Of a stretch of 64,000 bases of DNA, positions 36,006 to 45,059 are shown in pieces. Source of the DNA: Photobacterium rosenbergii. GTDB taxonomy: Bacteria; Pseudomonadota; Gammaproteobacteria; Enterobacterales; Vibrionaceae. The notes under the pieces were generated by a model, which ran no database searches, was not told the origin of the DNA, and was given only the letters and a program-made list of their open reading frames with translations. The number at the start of each line of letters is the position of its first letter. Positions within the stretch are counted from its first letter, which is position 1. The stretch spans positions 513,730 to 577,729 of the forward strand of contig NZ_PYMB01000003.1 in the NCBI RefSeq assembly GCF_003026455.1, given 5' to 3'. The translations under genes and the position numbers were made by a program.

Positions 36006-37597
36006 ATGAGATCACGCGACGGCAACATCTGCCCCGGCTTATCCTAACCCACGCATTTACGTATGCCTTCAGTTTGGTTGTGTACTCCATTAGTTGGTTT
36101 TGCCTGTGGAATATCAGCCGGTACCTCGTTCCCGACCTCTTATTAGCAGGACTCTTCCTTCCGACTGGATTAAAACTGGCCGTCTACGCGCTCAGCCCCC
36201 GCCGCCTCTGGCCTCTATTTACCTTAGGCGAGATAGGGCTTATTGCCCTCATGCTGCCAGTCATCAACGATGACAGTACACTCTACCTGCTCATGCTGTT
36301 CTCCATTTTCAGCCATAGCTTGGCCATCGCTTTTCAGCCTTATTGGCGAACGCTAGACGTTTACTGGAAGCAGTTGCTAGCACTGTGCGGTTTTGCATTC
36401 GCTTATGCCAACCTCTGTGGCCTCGCCCTCTTAATGGTTTTCAAACCTCTGGGGATGACCATTGACTACGCACTGGAAGGGGCTGTCTCAGCATTGACTG
36501 GCGGCATTCTCTTAATGCCTTTTTTCTTTTTGCTGTACGACTACCTCCACCGCCAAATATGGCAGCCTTTAAGCCCGACTCTCATCCATCAGGAAATTAC
36601 GCTGCGCGGCTCTGCATTGGTGTGGTGCCTCGTCTTTTTCAGTATCGGCCTTGCGGCAGAGCTGACCTTCCTTGAAGAGATGAAGTCCCTTTCATTGCTG
36701 CTTTTCCTGCTACCGAATATCTTTATGGCCTACCGCTACGGCTGGCAAGGGGGGGTACTTGCCAGTGTGATGAACAGTATCTTACTCGCCACCGCACGGC
36801 AGATTTCAGGTTCATTTGAATCCGACCTTGAGCTTCAAAGCTTTATTGCGACTCAGGCACTAATTGGATTAGGGTTGGGTATCGCTATCAGCCGCCAATA
36901 CCTGCTCTCCCAGCAGTTGAAGAAAGCCAACGCGGATTTGCAGACCGAACTGCACAATAAGAACCAGCTGGCCAAACAGCTTGTTCACGTAGAGGAAGAT
37001 ATCCGCAAGTCTGTCGCCCGGGAGCTTCATGATGAGATAGGTCAAAACATCACTGCGATACAAATTCAATCTATGCTGGCAAAAAGGCTCGCTGTCAATG
37101 AACAAGCAGAGAAAATAGCCGATACCACCCATGAGCTGGCAATGCGGATCCATACATCTACCCGCCAATTGCTCAAGCAGTTACGTCCACAGGCGCTCGA
37201 TGAAATGGGCCTCGAGGCTGCAATCCGCCAGTTAGCAACAGAAATGCGCTTCAAAGAGCGACATGTCGATTTCAAGCTCAATTTCGGGATTTTGGCAGAC
37301 AGACTAGACGAAGTCACAGCCGTTACCCTATACCGAATCGTTCAGGAATTACTTAACAATATCTGCAAGCACGCCCAGGCAACTGAAGTTCAGCTCTCCC
37401 TGATGCCAGGTAGCCAATTTAGCCTCGAGCTTCGTGATAACGGTATTGGCCTACCCAGTGACTGGCGAGACCGAGGTCACGGTCTAAAGGGTATGGAAGA
37501 GCGTGTTCAAGCACTAGGCGGGCAAATGACGATTCGAAGCAATGAGCTCGGCTGCCGTATAACTGTTAACTTACCCACAAAATCCGATACCACTTAG
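36002..37597 (+). CDS. uhpB: UhpB, membrane sensor histidine kinase
   Basis: A 531-aa kinase with eight or so N-terminal hydrophobic segments (MASE1-like, residues 15-300), a coiled linker, the phospho-acceptor H343 in VARELHDEIGQNITAIQ (HisKA_3 type), and a C-terminal ATPase with ELLNNICKHAQATEV and GLKGMEERV. In E. coli UhpB is held by UhpC until glucose-6-phosphate binds. Confidence 0.9.
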   Translation: MNEITRRQHLPRLILTHAFTYAFSLVVYSISWFCLWNISRYLVPDLLLAGLFLPTGLKLAVYALSPRRLWPLFTLGEIGLIALMLPVINDDSTLYLLMLFSIFSHSLAIAFQPYWRTLDVYWKQLLALCGFAFAYANLCGLALLMVFKPLGMTIDYALEGAVSALTGGILLMPFFFLLYDYLHRQIWQPLSPTLIHQEITLRGSALVWCLVFFSIGLAAELTFLEEMKSLSLLLFLLPNIFMAYRYGWQGGVLASVMNSILLATARQISGSFESDLELQSFIATQALIGLGLGIAISRQYLLSQQLKKANADLQTELHNKNQLAKQLVHVEEDIRKSVARELHDEIGQNITAIQIQSMLAKRLAVNEQAEKIADTTHELAMRIHTSTRQLLKQLRPQALDEMGLEAAIRQLATEMRFKERHVDFKLNFGILADRLDEVTAVTLYRIVQELLNNICKHAQATEVQLSLMPGSQFSLELRDNGIGLPSDWRDRGHGLKGMEERVQALGGQMTIRSNELGCRITVNLPTKSDTT

Positions 37598-37602
37598 CCT
37601 CA

Positions 37603-37621
37603 ACTAGGAAATTTTCCTAGT
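37603..37621. promoter_or_regulatory. 19-bp perfect palindrome between uhpB and uhpC
   Basis: ACTAGGAAA-T-TTTCCTAGT (9-1-9). The one-base centre disfavours an RNA hairpin, so it is more likely a protein-binding site. It lies 73 bases before the uhpC start. Confidence 0.45.
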
Positions 37622-37693
37622 CATTTATGAAACTGTCTCATTCTTTTCATCCACATTATCAATAACATCAACTTCAGCACTTAAGGAGAAGTG

Positions 37694-38998
37694 ATGACGT
37701 TTGCAGTCGCAACTAGCCCTAGCCAAGTTAACGAAAGCTACCGCTACTGGCGTCTTCATTTGATGGCCGCGATGTATATCGGTTACGGGGTGTTTTATTT
37801 CACCCGTAAAAGCTTGAGTTTTGCCATGCCCGCAATGCTTTCGGATCTCGGGCTGAGCACTGCCGATTTTGGTGTACTCGGTACCCTGTTCTACATCACT
37901 TATGGCGCATCGAAATTTCTGTCCGGTATGGTCAGCGATCAGACGAAACCGAACTATTTCATGGGGCTAGGCCTCATCGCAACCGGTGTCATCAACATAC
38001 TGTTTGGACTTAGTTCATCGCTCTCTGCCTTCATACTGCTATGGACACTCAACGCGTTGTTCCAAGGCTGGGGTTGGCCACCCTGTGCAAAGTTACTGAC
38101 CAGTTGGTATTCACGTTCTGAGCGCGGCTTTTGGTGGTCAATTTGGAACACTTGCCACAACTTGAGCGGTGCACTTATCCCAATTTCTATCGGGATCATC
38201 GCAATCAGTTGGGGATGGCGGTTTGGCTTCATCTTGCCGGGCCTGCTCGCCATCATCGTGGGCACAGTGTTGTGCTTTCGGCTAAGGGACAAACCACAAA
38301 CCTTGGGTTTGCCAAGTGTTGGCGAGTGGCGTGATGACGAGTTGGAAAAACGGCACGAAGATGAAGGTAAAGGGCTGTCATTCAGGCAGATATTGAAAAC
38401 CTATGTCTTGGGTAACAAGTATATCTGGCTACTGTGCAGCTCATATTTGCTGGTCTACGTGGTGCGCATTGCTATCAATGACTGGGGGAATTTATACCTG
38501 ACCGAGCGTCATGGTTACCCGTTAATCACGGCCAATACCACAGTATCGATGTTTGAAGTCGGCGGCTTTCTCGGATCCCTGTTTGGCGGTTGGGGATCAG
38601 ACAAATTTTTCCGTGGTAACCGAGCGCCGATGAACCTGATTTTTGCGCTGGGTATTTTCATCTCTGTTGCAGCGTTATGGCTAACACCGCTCGATAACGT
38701 GTTGGTGCTATCGGGTTGTTTCTTCTCCATCGGTTTTTTCGTCTTCGGACCGCAAATGATGATAGGCATGGCCGCAGCGGAGTGTTCACACAAAGACGCT
38801 GCCGGGACCGCGACAGGGTTTGTCGGGTTGTTCGCCTACTTAGGAGCTGCGCTAGCTGGTTATCCGCTAGCAGTGCTTATAGAAAGATTTAGCTGGGAAG
38901 GTTTCTTCGGTGTCATCACGCTGTGTGCAGCGTCGATTGGGCTGCTGATTTTACCTTTCGTCAAAGCACAACAACGGGCAGGGATCGCCGTTAACTAA
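37694..38998 (+). CDS. uhpC: UhpC, MFS-type sugar-phosphate sensor
   Basis: A 434-aa organophosphate:phosphate antiporter-family protein with twelve helices. The sequences YRYWRLHLMAAMYIGYGVFYFTRKS and LLTSWYSRSERGFWWSIWNT match UhpC/UhpT/GlpT. It is called UhpC rather than UhpT because it follows uhpAB directly. ATG 37694 is preferred to GTG 37691 from the GGAG spacing. No uhpT is visible; the transport genes next door are of ABC type. Confidence 0.85.
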   Translation: MTFAVATSPSQVNESYRYWRLHLMAAMYIGYGVFYFTRKSLSFAMPAMLSDLGLSTADFGVLGTLFYITYGASKFLSGMVSDQTKPNYFMGLGLIATGVINILFGLSSSLSAFILLWTLNALFQGWGWPPCAKLLTSWYSRSERGFWWSIWNTCHNLSGALIPISIGIIAISWGWRFGFILPGLLAIIVGTVLCFRLRDKPQTLGLPSVGEWRDDELEKRHEDEGKGLSFRQILKTYVLGNKYIWLLCSSYLLVYVVRIAINDWGNLYLTERHGYPLITANTTVSMFEVGGFLGSLFGGWGSDKFFRGNRAPMNLIFALGIFISVAALWLTPLDNVLVLSGCFFSIGFFVFGPQMMIGMAAAECSHKDAAGTATGFVGLFAYLGAALAGYPLAVLIERFSWEGFFGVITLCAASIGLLILPFVKAQQRAGIAVN

Positions 38999-39008
38999 AA
39001 TTATGATT

Positions 39009-39056
39009 CCTCTCGTTGTCACTTATCCAACCCTACACGTTGGAAACAACAAGAGG
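39009..39056 (+). other. Hairpin burying the afuA ribosome-binding site
   Basis: The outer arms CCTCT-C-GTTGT (39009-39019) and ACAAC-A-AGAGG (39046-39056) pair with one mismatch. Inside, CCAAC (39027-39031) pairs with GTTGG (39039-39043). The 3' arm contains AGAGG, the Shine-Dalgarno sequence 8 bases before the afuA ATG. Confidence 0.6.
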
Positions 39057-39064
39057 AAATAATA

Positions 39065-40099
39065 ATGAAAGTTAGAACTAAACGCTCGCTACTCGCCGCC
39101 TGTATTCTGGGTTCAATGTTTGCAGCTCCACAGGTTATGGCTGACGGTCGATTAGTCGTATATTGCAGTGCAACCAACGCAATGTGTGAAGCGGAAACTA
39201 AAGCTTTCTCTGAAAAATACAATGTGAAAACGTCCTTTGTCCGTAACGGCTCAGGCAGCACACTGGCCAAGATCGAAGCCGAAAAGAAAAACCCACGTGC
39301 CGATGTCTGGTACGGCGGTACGCTTGACCCTCAATCCCAAGCTGGCGAAATGAACCTGCTTCAAGCCTACCCTTCCCCACAGCTTGAAAACATCATGCCG
39401 GACTTCCGGGATCCTGCTAAACGCAAAGGTAACTACTCTTCTGCTGTTTATATGGGCATTCTTGGCTTTGGCGTCAATACAGAGCGCCTTGCAGAAAAAG
39501 GCTTGCCAATCCCACGTTGCTGGAATGACTTAACCAAGCCGGAATATACCGGGGAAATCCAGATCGCCGACCCTCAAAGTTCAGGAACCGCCTACACTGC
39601 ACTGGCAACTTTCATCCAACTTTGGGACGAAGACAAAGCCTTCAACTACTTTAAAGCGCTGGACAAAAACGTTTCCCAATACACTAAATCAGGTGTGACC
39701 CCTTCTCGAAATGCAGCTCGTGGCGAGATTGCTATCGGCATCGGCTTCCTGCACGACTACTCACTTGAGCAATCAAAAGGTGCCCCTCTTGAGTTGATCT
39801 CACCTTGTGAGGGTACCGGGTATGAAATCGGCGGTGTCAGTGTTATCAAAGGTGCCCGTAACCTTGATAACGCGAAGAAATTCGTTGATTTTGTACTTTC
39901 AAAAGAAGGCCAGGAAACTGCGTGGCAGAAAGGCCAATCATTCCAGATCTTAACTAACATCAAGGCCGAGCAATCACCAAACGCCTTGAACCCTGAAGAT
40001 CTCACACTGATCAGCTACGACATGGACAAATACGGTTCGTCTGACGAACGTAAACGTCTGATCAACAAGTGGGTCAATGTCGTCAAGATGGGAGAGTAA
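39065..40099 (+). CDS. afuA: AfuA-type periplasmic sugar-phosphate-binding protein
   Basis: A 344-aa class II binding protein with a signal peptide ending PQVMADG. The body (LVVYCSATNAMCEAETKAFSEKY, ADVWYGGTLDPQ) belongs to the family often annotated as iron(III)-binding, but AfuA of Actinobacillus binds hexose and heptose phosphates. The uhpABC genes directly upstream favour sugar phosphate as ligand. It is the first gene of afuABC. Confidence 0.85.
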   Translation: MKVRTKRSLLAACILGSMFAAPQVMADGRLVVYCSATNAMCEAETKAFSEKYNVKTSFVRNGSGSTLAKIEAEKKNPRADVWYGGTLDPQSQAGEMNLLQAYPSPQLENIMPDFRDPAKRKGNYSSAVYMGILGFGVNTERLAEKGLPIPRCWNDLTKPEYTGEIQIADPQSSGTAYTALATFIQLWDEDKAFNYFKALDKNVSQYTKSGVTPSRNAARGEIAIGIGFLHDYSLEQSKGAPLELISPCEGTGYEIGGVSVIKGARNLDNAKKFVDFVLSKEGQETAWQKGQSFQILTNIKAEQSPNALNPEDLTLISYDMDKYGSSDERKRLINKWVNVVKMGE

Positions 40100-40179
40100 T
40101 CCCCTTTGGGGCTGCCTGGCAGCCCCTGTCCTGCACCACCAGACAAGACCAACACAGCTCTACATTTCAGGTACAGACA

Positions 40180-42267
40180 ATGAACGAACTTGCCGCACAA
40201 ATCACGCCAAGTACCATAAAACGCGACCCTGTCTTCTATTGGGTATTAAGCCTGCTGGCAGCTTTTATTTTGCTGCCGGTCTTTGCTCTCGATTGGGGAC
40301 TGTTTGAATCCACCTCAGAAGAGTTTAGGGCAGCGATGGGCTGGAGTAGCATGAATATCTCATGGCTATGGTTCGCCCTCCCTGCTGTTTTATTGATCCG
40401 CCCTGCCCAAGTGCAGGATAAATATGCCAAAAACCGACACTACTTCGACATCGGCTTCAGTGCTTTCTGCATGTTGTTTGTAGTGTTCTCTTCTTGGTAT
40501 ACCGCGCAAGGAATGGGTTACGCAACCATCGCCCTGTTTGTTGTCCTTGGCGCAGTCATGACCTTGGCTTTCTCGAGGCTAGAATACCTTGGCGGCGATA
40601 CCTTTGTTATTGGCTCGCTCATCGCAATCGTGTTGCTGATCACCACATTTATTATTTTCCCGAGCATCGCCATCTTTGTCCCTATGTTCAAAGATGACAT
40701 GGGGAATTTTGCCGCTTGGCAATTTCTCGAGATCCTTGGCCGCGCCCAAATCATCCAGATCATCATGAACTCAGTCATGCTGGGTACATCTGTGGGTATC
40801 GGTGCAACCTTCTTCGGTTTGGTCTTTGCTATCTACACCACCCGCATCGCCAAGCGCAGTGCTTTTATTGCCCGAATCTTCTCTATTTTACCTATCGTTA
40901 CCCCGCCATTTGTAGTCGGATTGGGTGTCACACTGATGCTGGGGCGCTCTGGCTATATCACTGAATTGATGGTGGATTGGTTCGGGCTTACCCAAACCAA
41001 CTGGCTGTATGGCTTTACCGGCATATGGATGGCACAGGTACTGGCATTCGCGCCAATGTCGTTCATGATCCTTGATGGTGCGATGAAGTCGCTGCATCCT
41101 TCACTGGAAGAAGCGTCTTATACCCTGCGGGCCAATCGCTACCAGACCTTCTTTAAAATCGTTATGCCGCTGCTCAAACCGGCATTGGCGAACAGTTTTC
41201 TAATCATCTTCGTCCAGTCTCTGGCAGACTTCAGTAACCCACTGGTGCTCGGTGGCAGTTTTGACGTACTGGCCACCCAGATCTACTTCTACATTGCCGG
41301 TGCCCAGTTAGATTACGCCTCAGCGAGTACCCTTGGCGCAGTATTACTTCTGTTCTCGCTGGCTATTTTCGTCGTGCAGTATATTTGGATAGGCAAACGC
41401 TCTTACGTCACCATCTCCGGTAAGTCTTACCGGGGCGATGTCCAACCACTACCTGCGACATTGAAGCACAGTGTATCGGGCCTGTTGTACTTCTGGATGG
41501 CATTCAACATCCTGCTGTACGGCAGCATTATCTACGGTAGCTTTACCGTCAACTGGGGGGTTGATTACAGCTTGACCTTCGCCAACTACATTAACTTGTT
41601 CGGTATGGGTATGAGCGAAGGGGCCTGGCCATCACTGATCACCACTATGACCTATGCCGGTATTGCCGCACCACTTACTGCGCTGTTCGGGCTATTGATT
41701 GCTTACATTGTCGTGCGCCAGCAGTTCCACGGCAAAAAGGTAATCGAATTTGCCACTATGTTGTGCTTCGCAGTACCGGGAACCGTTGCCGGTGTGTCCT
41801 ATATCCTTGCGTTTAACGATGCCCCTGTGTACCTAACCGGTACTGCCGCCATCGTAGTTATTTCCATGGTGATGCGAAACGTCCCGGTGGGGATCCGCTC
41901 TGGTGTCGCCGGTCTCGGCCAGTTAGATAAATCATTGGATGAAGCCTCGTTGAGCCTGAGAGCCAACTCGCTGAAAACCATCACCCATATTTTATTGCCT
42001 CTACTTCGCCCGGCGATTCTATCTACGCTGGTATACAGTTTCGTGCGTGCAATGACCACAGTGAGCGCCATTATCTTCCTGGTAACGCCAGAAACCCGGG
42101 TGGCAACCTCTTACATCCTCAACCGGGTAGAAGACGGTGAATACGGTATCGCCATTGCCTACGGCTCCATACTGATTGTTGTGATGCTGAGCATCATCCT
42201 TATTTTTGATTTCCTTGTCGGTGAAGCGCGCATTTCGCGTTCCAAAGCCAAAAACGACGCGTCTTAA
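40180..42267 (+). CDS. afuB: AfuB-type ABC permease (two fused domains)
   Basis: A 696-aa membrane protein with about 14 or more helices and two binding-protein-dependent permease modules. The EAA loops read EEASYTLRANRYQTFFKIVMPLL and DEASLSLRANSLKTITHILLPLL. ATG 40180 follows CAGG; the ORF extends upstream into afuA but without a start signal. The product pairs with AfuA and AfuC. Confidence 0.87.
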   Translation: MNELAAQITPSTIKRDPVFYWVLSLLAAFILLPVFALDWGLFESTSEEFRAAMGWSSMNISWLWFALPAVLLIRPAQVQDKYAKNRHYFDIGFSAFCMLFVVFSSWYTAQGMGYATIALFVVLGAVMTLAFSRLEYLGGDTFVIGSLIAIVLLITTFIIFPSIAIFVPMFKDDMGNFAAWQFLEILGRAQIIQIIMNSVMLGTSVGIGATFFGLVFAIYTTRIAKRSAFIARIFSILPIVTPPFVVGLGVTLMLGRSGYITELMVDWFGLTQTNWLYGFTGIWMAQVLAFAPMSFMILDGAMKSLHPSLEEASYTLRANRYQTFFKIVMPLLKPALANSFLIIFVQSLADFSNPLVLGGSFDVLATQIYFYIAGAQLDYASASTLGAVLLLFSLAIFVVQYIWIGKRSYVTISGKSYRGDVQPLPATLKHSVSGLLYFWMAFNILLYGSIIYGSFTVNWGVDYSLTFANYINLFGMGMSEGAWPSLITTMTYAGIAAPLTALFGLLIAYIVVRQQFHGKKVIEFATMLCFAVPGTVAGVSYILAFNDAPVYLTGTAAIVVISMVMRNVPVGIRSGVAGLGQLDKSLDEASLSLRANSLKTITHILLPLLRPAILSTLVYSFVRAMTTVSAIIFLVTPETRVATSYILNRVEDGEYGIAIAYGSILIVVMLSIILIFDFLVGEARISRSKAKNDAS

Positions 42268-42282
42268 CTGGAGAATAAATTC

Positions 42283-43341
42283 ATGGCAACTGAAAACTTT
42301 GTAGTGCTCAAAAACGTCTGTAAGCGCTTTGGCGATAAAACCGTTATCGGCAACCTCGATTTAAAGATCAAAAAAGGCAGCCTAGTCACCTTGCTGGGGC
42401 CATCGGGCTGCGGCAAAACCACGGTACTCCGCCTTGTCGCGGGTCTGGAAAAACCCACCAGCGGCCAGATTTTCATTGATGGCGAGGATGTCACCAACAC
42501 CTCTATCCAGCATCGTGATATCTGTATGGTATTCCAGTCTTATGCCCTGTTTCCCCATATGTCCCTGCACGAAAACGTCGGTTATGGCTTGAAGATGCTT
42601 GGCCTTGATAAGGCTGAAATCAAAAAGCGTGTCGATGATGCGCTCAAACTTGTTGATTTGGAAGGTTTTGGCGAGCGCTTCGTCGACCAGATCTCCGGCG
42701 GTCAGCAGCAGCGTGTTGCACTGGCAAGGGCACTGGTGCTCAAACCCAAGGTGCTGCTGTTTGATGAACCTTTGAGTAACTTAGATGCGAATTTACGCAG
42801 GAATATGCGCGAGACCATTCGCGATTTGCAGCAGCGCTTCAATATTACATCGCTTTACGTTACCCACGACCAATCCGAAGCCTTTGCGGTTTCTGACACT
42901 GTTATCGTCATGAAAGATGGCGATATCATGCAACAGGGTAGCCCGACAGATTTGTACAAGCACCCAGCTTCAATGTTTATGGCCAATTTCATGGGTGAAG
43001 CTAACATGTTCGAGGGTCACTTTAACGGAGAAACCATAGACATCCACGGCTATAGCCTGCCTGCAGCCAAGGGCAATGTTTCAGGTATTGGCCCAGGCGA
43101 CTACCAGATTGGCGTTCGTCCTGAAGCCATTTTACTGGCCGAACATGGAGAGCCTTGCCAACAATGCCGGGTAACCAGTACCGCTTATATGGGTTCTATG
43201 TATGAAGTCGTGGTGGAGTGGCAAGGGCATGAACTTCTGTTGCAATTAAACTCCGCACAATTTGATACTAGCTTTACCGACCATGCGTACCTAACGATTA
43301 ACCCGAACGGTGTGTTCCTATTACCCCCAGAAACAAACTAA
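42283..43341 (+). CDS. afuC: AfuC-type ABC ATPase
   Basis: A 352-aa ATPase with Walker [10 protein letters not shown], signature ISGGQQQRV, Walker [12 protein letters not shown] and a C-terminal TOBE domain (about 265-345). GGAG precedes the ATG. It is the last gene of the operon, ahead of a terminator. Confidence 0.9.
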   Translation: MATENFVVLKNVCKRFGDKTVIGNLDLKIKKGSLVTLLGPSGCGKTTVLRLVAGLEKPTSGQIFIDGEDVTNTSIQHRDICMVFQSYALFPHMSLHENVGYGLKMLGLDKAEIKKRVDDALKLVDLEGFGERFVDQISGGQQQRVALARALVLKPKVLLFDEPLSNLDANLRRNMRETIRDLQQRFNITSLYVTHDQSEAFAVSDTVIVMKDGDIMQQGSPTDLYKHPASMFMANFMGEANMFEGHFNGETIDIHGYSLPAAKGNVSGIGPGDYQIGVRPEAILLAEHGEPCQQCRVTSTAYMGSMYEVVVEWQGHELLLQLNSAQFDTSFTDHAYLTINPNGVFLLPPETN

Positions 43342-43358
43342 GGTTTATCGTCTAGTGC

Positions 43359-43385
43359 AAGCCGCTCATTAGAGCGGCTTTTTTA
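43359..43385 (+). terminator. Terminator of the uhp-afu region
   Basis: AAGCCGCT / AGCGGCTT stem with a 6-base loop and a T-run. Confidence 0.88.
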
Positions 43386-43426
43386 TTCTGCGGGAACAGT
43401 AATTGTTTGGGACTGAGGTAAGTGCT

Positions 43427-44560
43427 CTACGCACAAATCTGAGTAGGTACATCAGCATCACTGTACTGACGAATAGAAAGGCCTTTTTCGTTGAACAGGT
43501 GCAGGTTGTGGTTATCCATATACACCTTCACCTTGTTGCCGGTAACGACAGGCTCGTCAGTCGGTAGATGGATTTTAAAGCCATCGACGCCTGCATACTG
43601 ACCGAATAAATAGGTGCTATTACCTAGCCTTTCAACCACATCAGATTGGAACTCAATTCCAACAGTGCTTTCCTCACTGCCCTGTGGTTTGAGGAAGATA
43701 TGCTCAGGGCGGATCCCCACTTTGACCGCCTGGCCGGCTTCAACACCATCAGTATGGGCAGCAATGGAAACAGATTGTCCATCGGGCAAGGTAAGTGTCA
43801 GAGATTGATGCTCTTTTTTTGCAATCATAGCCGGGATAAAGTTCATTTTCGGCGAACCGATAAAACCGGCGACAAATTCATTTGCTGGCTGATAATAAAG
43901 CTGCAGTGGTGAGCCTACCTGCTCTACCCTACCATCGCGCAATACCACAATCTTGTCGGCCAGTGTCATGGCCTCGACCTGATCATGGGTGACATACACC
44001 ATGGTGTTACCCAATTGCTTGTGCAGCCTGGCAATTTGGATTCGCATTTCAACCCGCAACTCTGCGTCTAGGTTGGATAACGGCTCATCGAACAAGAAAA
44101 CTTCCGGATCGCGGACAATCGCACGACCAATAGCCACGCGCTGCCTTTGACCACCAGACAACTCCTTCGGTTTGCGCTTGAGCAGCGCCTCGAGTTGGAG
44201 AATATCACTGGCATGCTTCACCCGCTGCTTGATCACCTCCGGTTTCTCTCCCACCATCTTGAGACCAAAGCCCATGTTTTCTTCCACTGTCATATGCGGG
44301 TATAACGCATATGACTGGAACACCATCGCAACACCACGCTCAGAGGGTTCAACATCATTCATGTTGACCCCGCCAATAGAGATATCACCTTCGGTAATGT
44401 CTTCCAAGCCGGCAATCAGCCTAAGCAAGGTGGATTTTCCACATCCTGACGGACCAACGAAGACAGTAAACTCGCCATCTTCAATAGTAAGATCGATACC
44501 GTGGATAGTTTGTACTTTTCCAAATCGTTTCACTGCGCGATTTAGGGATATACCAGCCAT
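43427..44560 (-). CDS. MalK/MsmK-type sugar ABC ATPase
   Basis: A 377-aa ATPase of the CUT1 type with Walker A GPSGCGKST, signature LSGGQRQRV, Walker [12 protein letters not shown] and a C-terminal regulatory OB-fold/TOBE region (about 240-370). It is divergent from the two sugar permeases and the binding protein at 45-48 kb, and is their likely energiser. GAGGATG precedes the ATG. GalR-type operators lie in the shared promoter region. Confidence 0.88.
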   Translation of the reverse strand: MAGISLNRAVKRFGKVQTIHGIDLTIEDGEFTVFVGPSGCGKSTLLRLIAGLEDITEGDISIGGVNMNDVEPSERGVAMVFQSYALYPHMTVEENMGFGLKMVGEKPEVIKQRVKHASDILQLEALLKRKPKELSGGQRQRVAIGRAIVRDPEVFLFDEPLSNLDAELRVEMRIQIARLHKQLGNTMVYVTHDQVEAMTLADKIVVLRDGRVEQVGSPLQLYYQPANEFVAGFIGSPKMNFIPAMIAKKEHQSLTLTLPDGQSVSIAAHTDGVEAGQAVKVGIRPEHIFLKPQGSEESTVGIEFQSDVVERLGNSTYLFGQYAGVDGFKIHLPTDEPVVTGNKVKVYMDNHNLHLFNEKGLSIRQYSDADVPTQICA

Positions 44561-44650
44561 ATAATTTCATCCTCTGAGAGTACGGACGTCAGCAAAGGCC
44601 ATTTAGCAAACAACTAGAACGTTATTTACGCTACCCGATTGTAACGCCAC

Positions 44651-44664
44651 AGTAAACGTTTCCA
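44651..44664. promoter_or_regulatory. GalR-type operator (ATPase side)
   Basis: AGTAAACGTTTCCA, 12 of 14 to the core set, 91 bases upstream of the minus-strand ATPase start. Confidence 0.65.
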
Positions 44665-44885
44665 GCGCAATAACGCTCAACTTTTTAACATAGTGTGAGC
44701 TGGGTATACCTTGCCGCATTCACATAGCGCAATAGTGACAGGGGACGCATTTCATCTCTTTAAAACAATATATTGGGTTGAAAAATCTACATATTAGCCT
44801 TATGCGCGAGAAAGATACCAAGCTATTTATTACCCATACTATCCAGATCCATGTCACACATCGTAAGTAATATCACCACCATTTA

Positions 44886-44899
44886 TGGAAACGTTTCCT
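44886..44899. promoter_or_regulatory. GalR-type operator (permease side)
   Basis: TGGAAACGTTTCCT, 13 of 14, about 160 bases before the first permease gene and 235 bases from the paired operator at 44651, so looping between the two is possible. Confidence 0.72.
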
Positions 44900-45000
44900 T
44901 GATCACGTTTTATTAACACCATTGTCGATATCGTAACCACGCAAATCACTTTGCGTCATCAAACAGCTATCAAAACAACACCTAGAACATACAGAACAAC

Positions 45001-45020
45001 TTGGTAAGCACGCTTACCAA
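45001..45020. promoter_or_regulatory. 9-2-9 perfect palindrome in the permease leader
   Basis: TTGGTAAGC-AC-GCTTACCAA, 39 bases before the start codon. It differs from the GalR operator; the TTGGTA...TACCAA pattern recalls GntR-family operators, but the regulator is unknown. Confidence 0.5.
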
Positions 45021-45059
45021 TGAACCGAGATCTCTGCATACATGGAATCGGAGCCTAGT

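Noticed and set aside
39065..43341. Iron(III) ABC transporter label for afuABC
   Set aside because: The family resemblance exists, but no Fur box is seen, and uhpABC lies directly upstream. AfuA homologues bind sugar phosphates.
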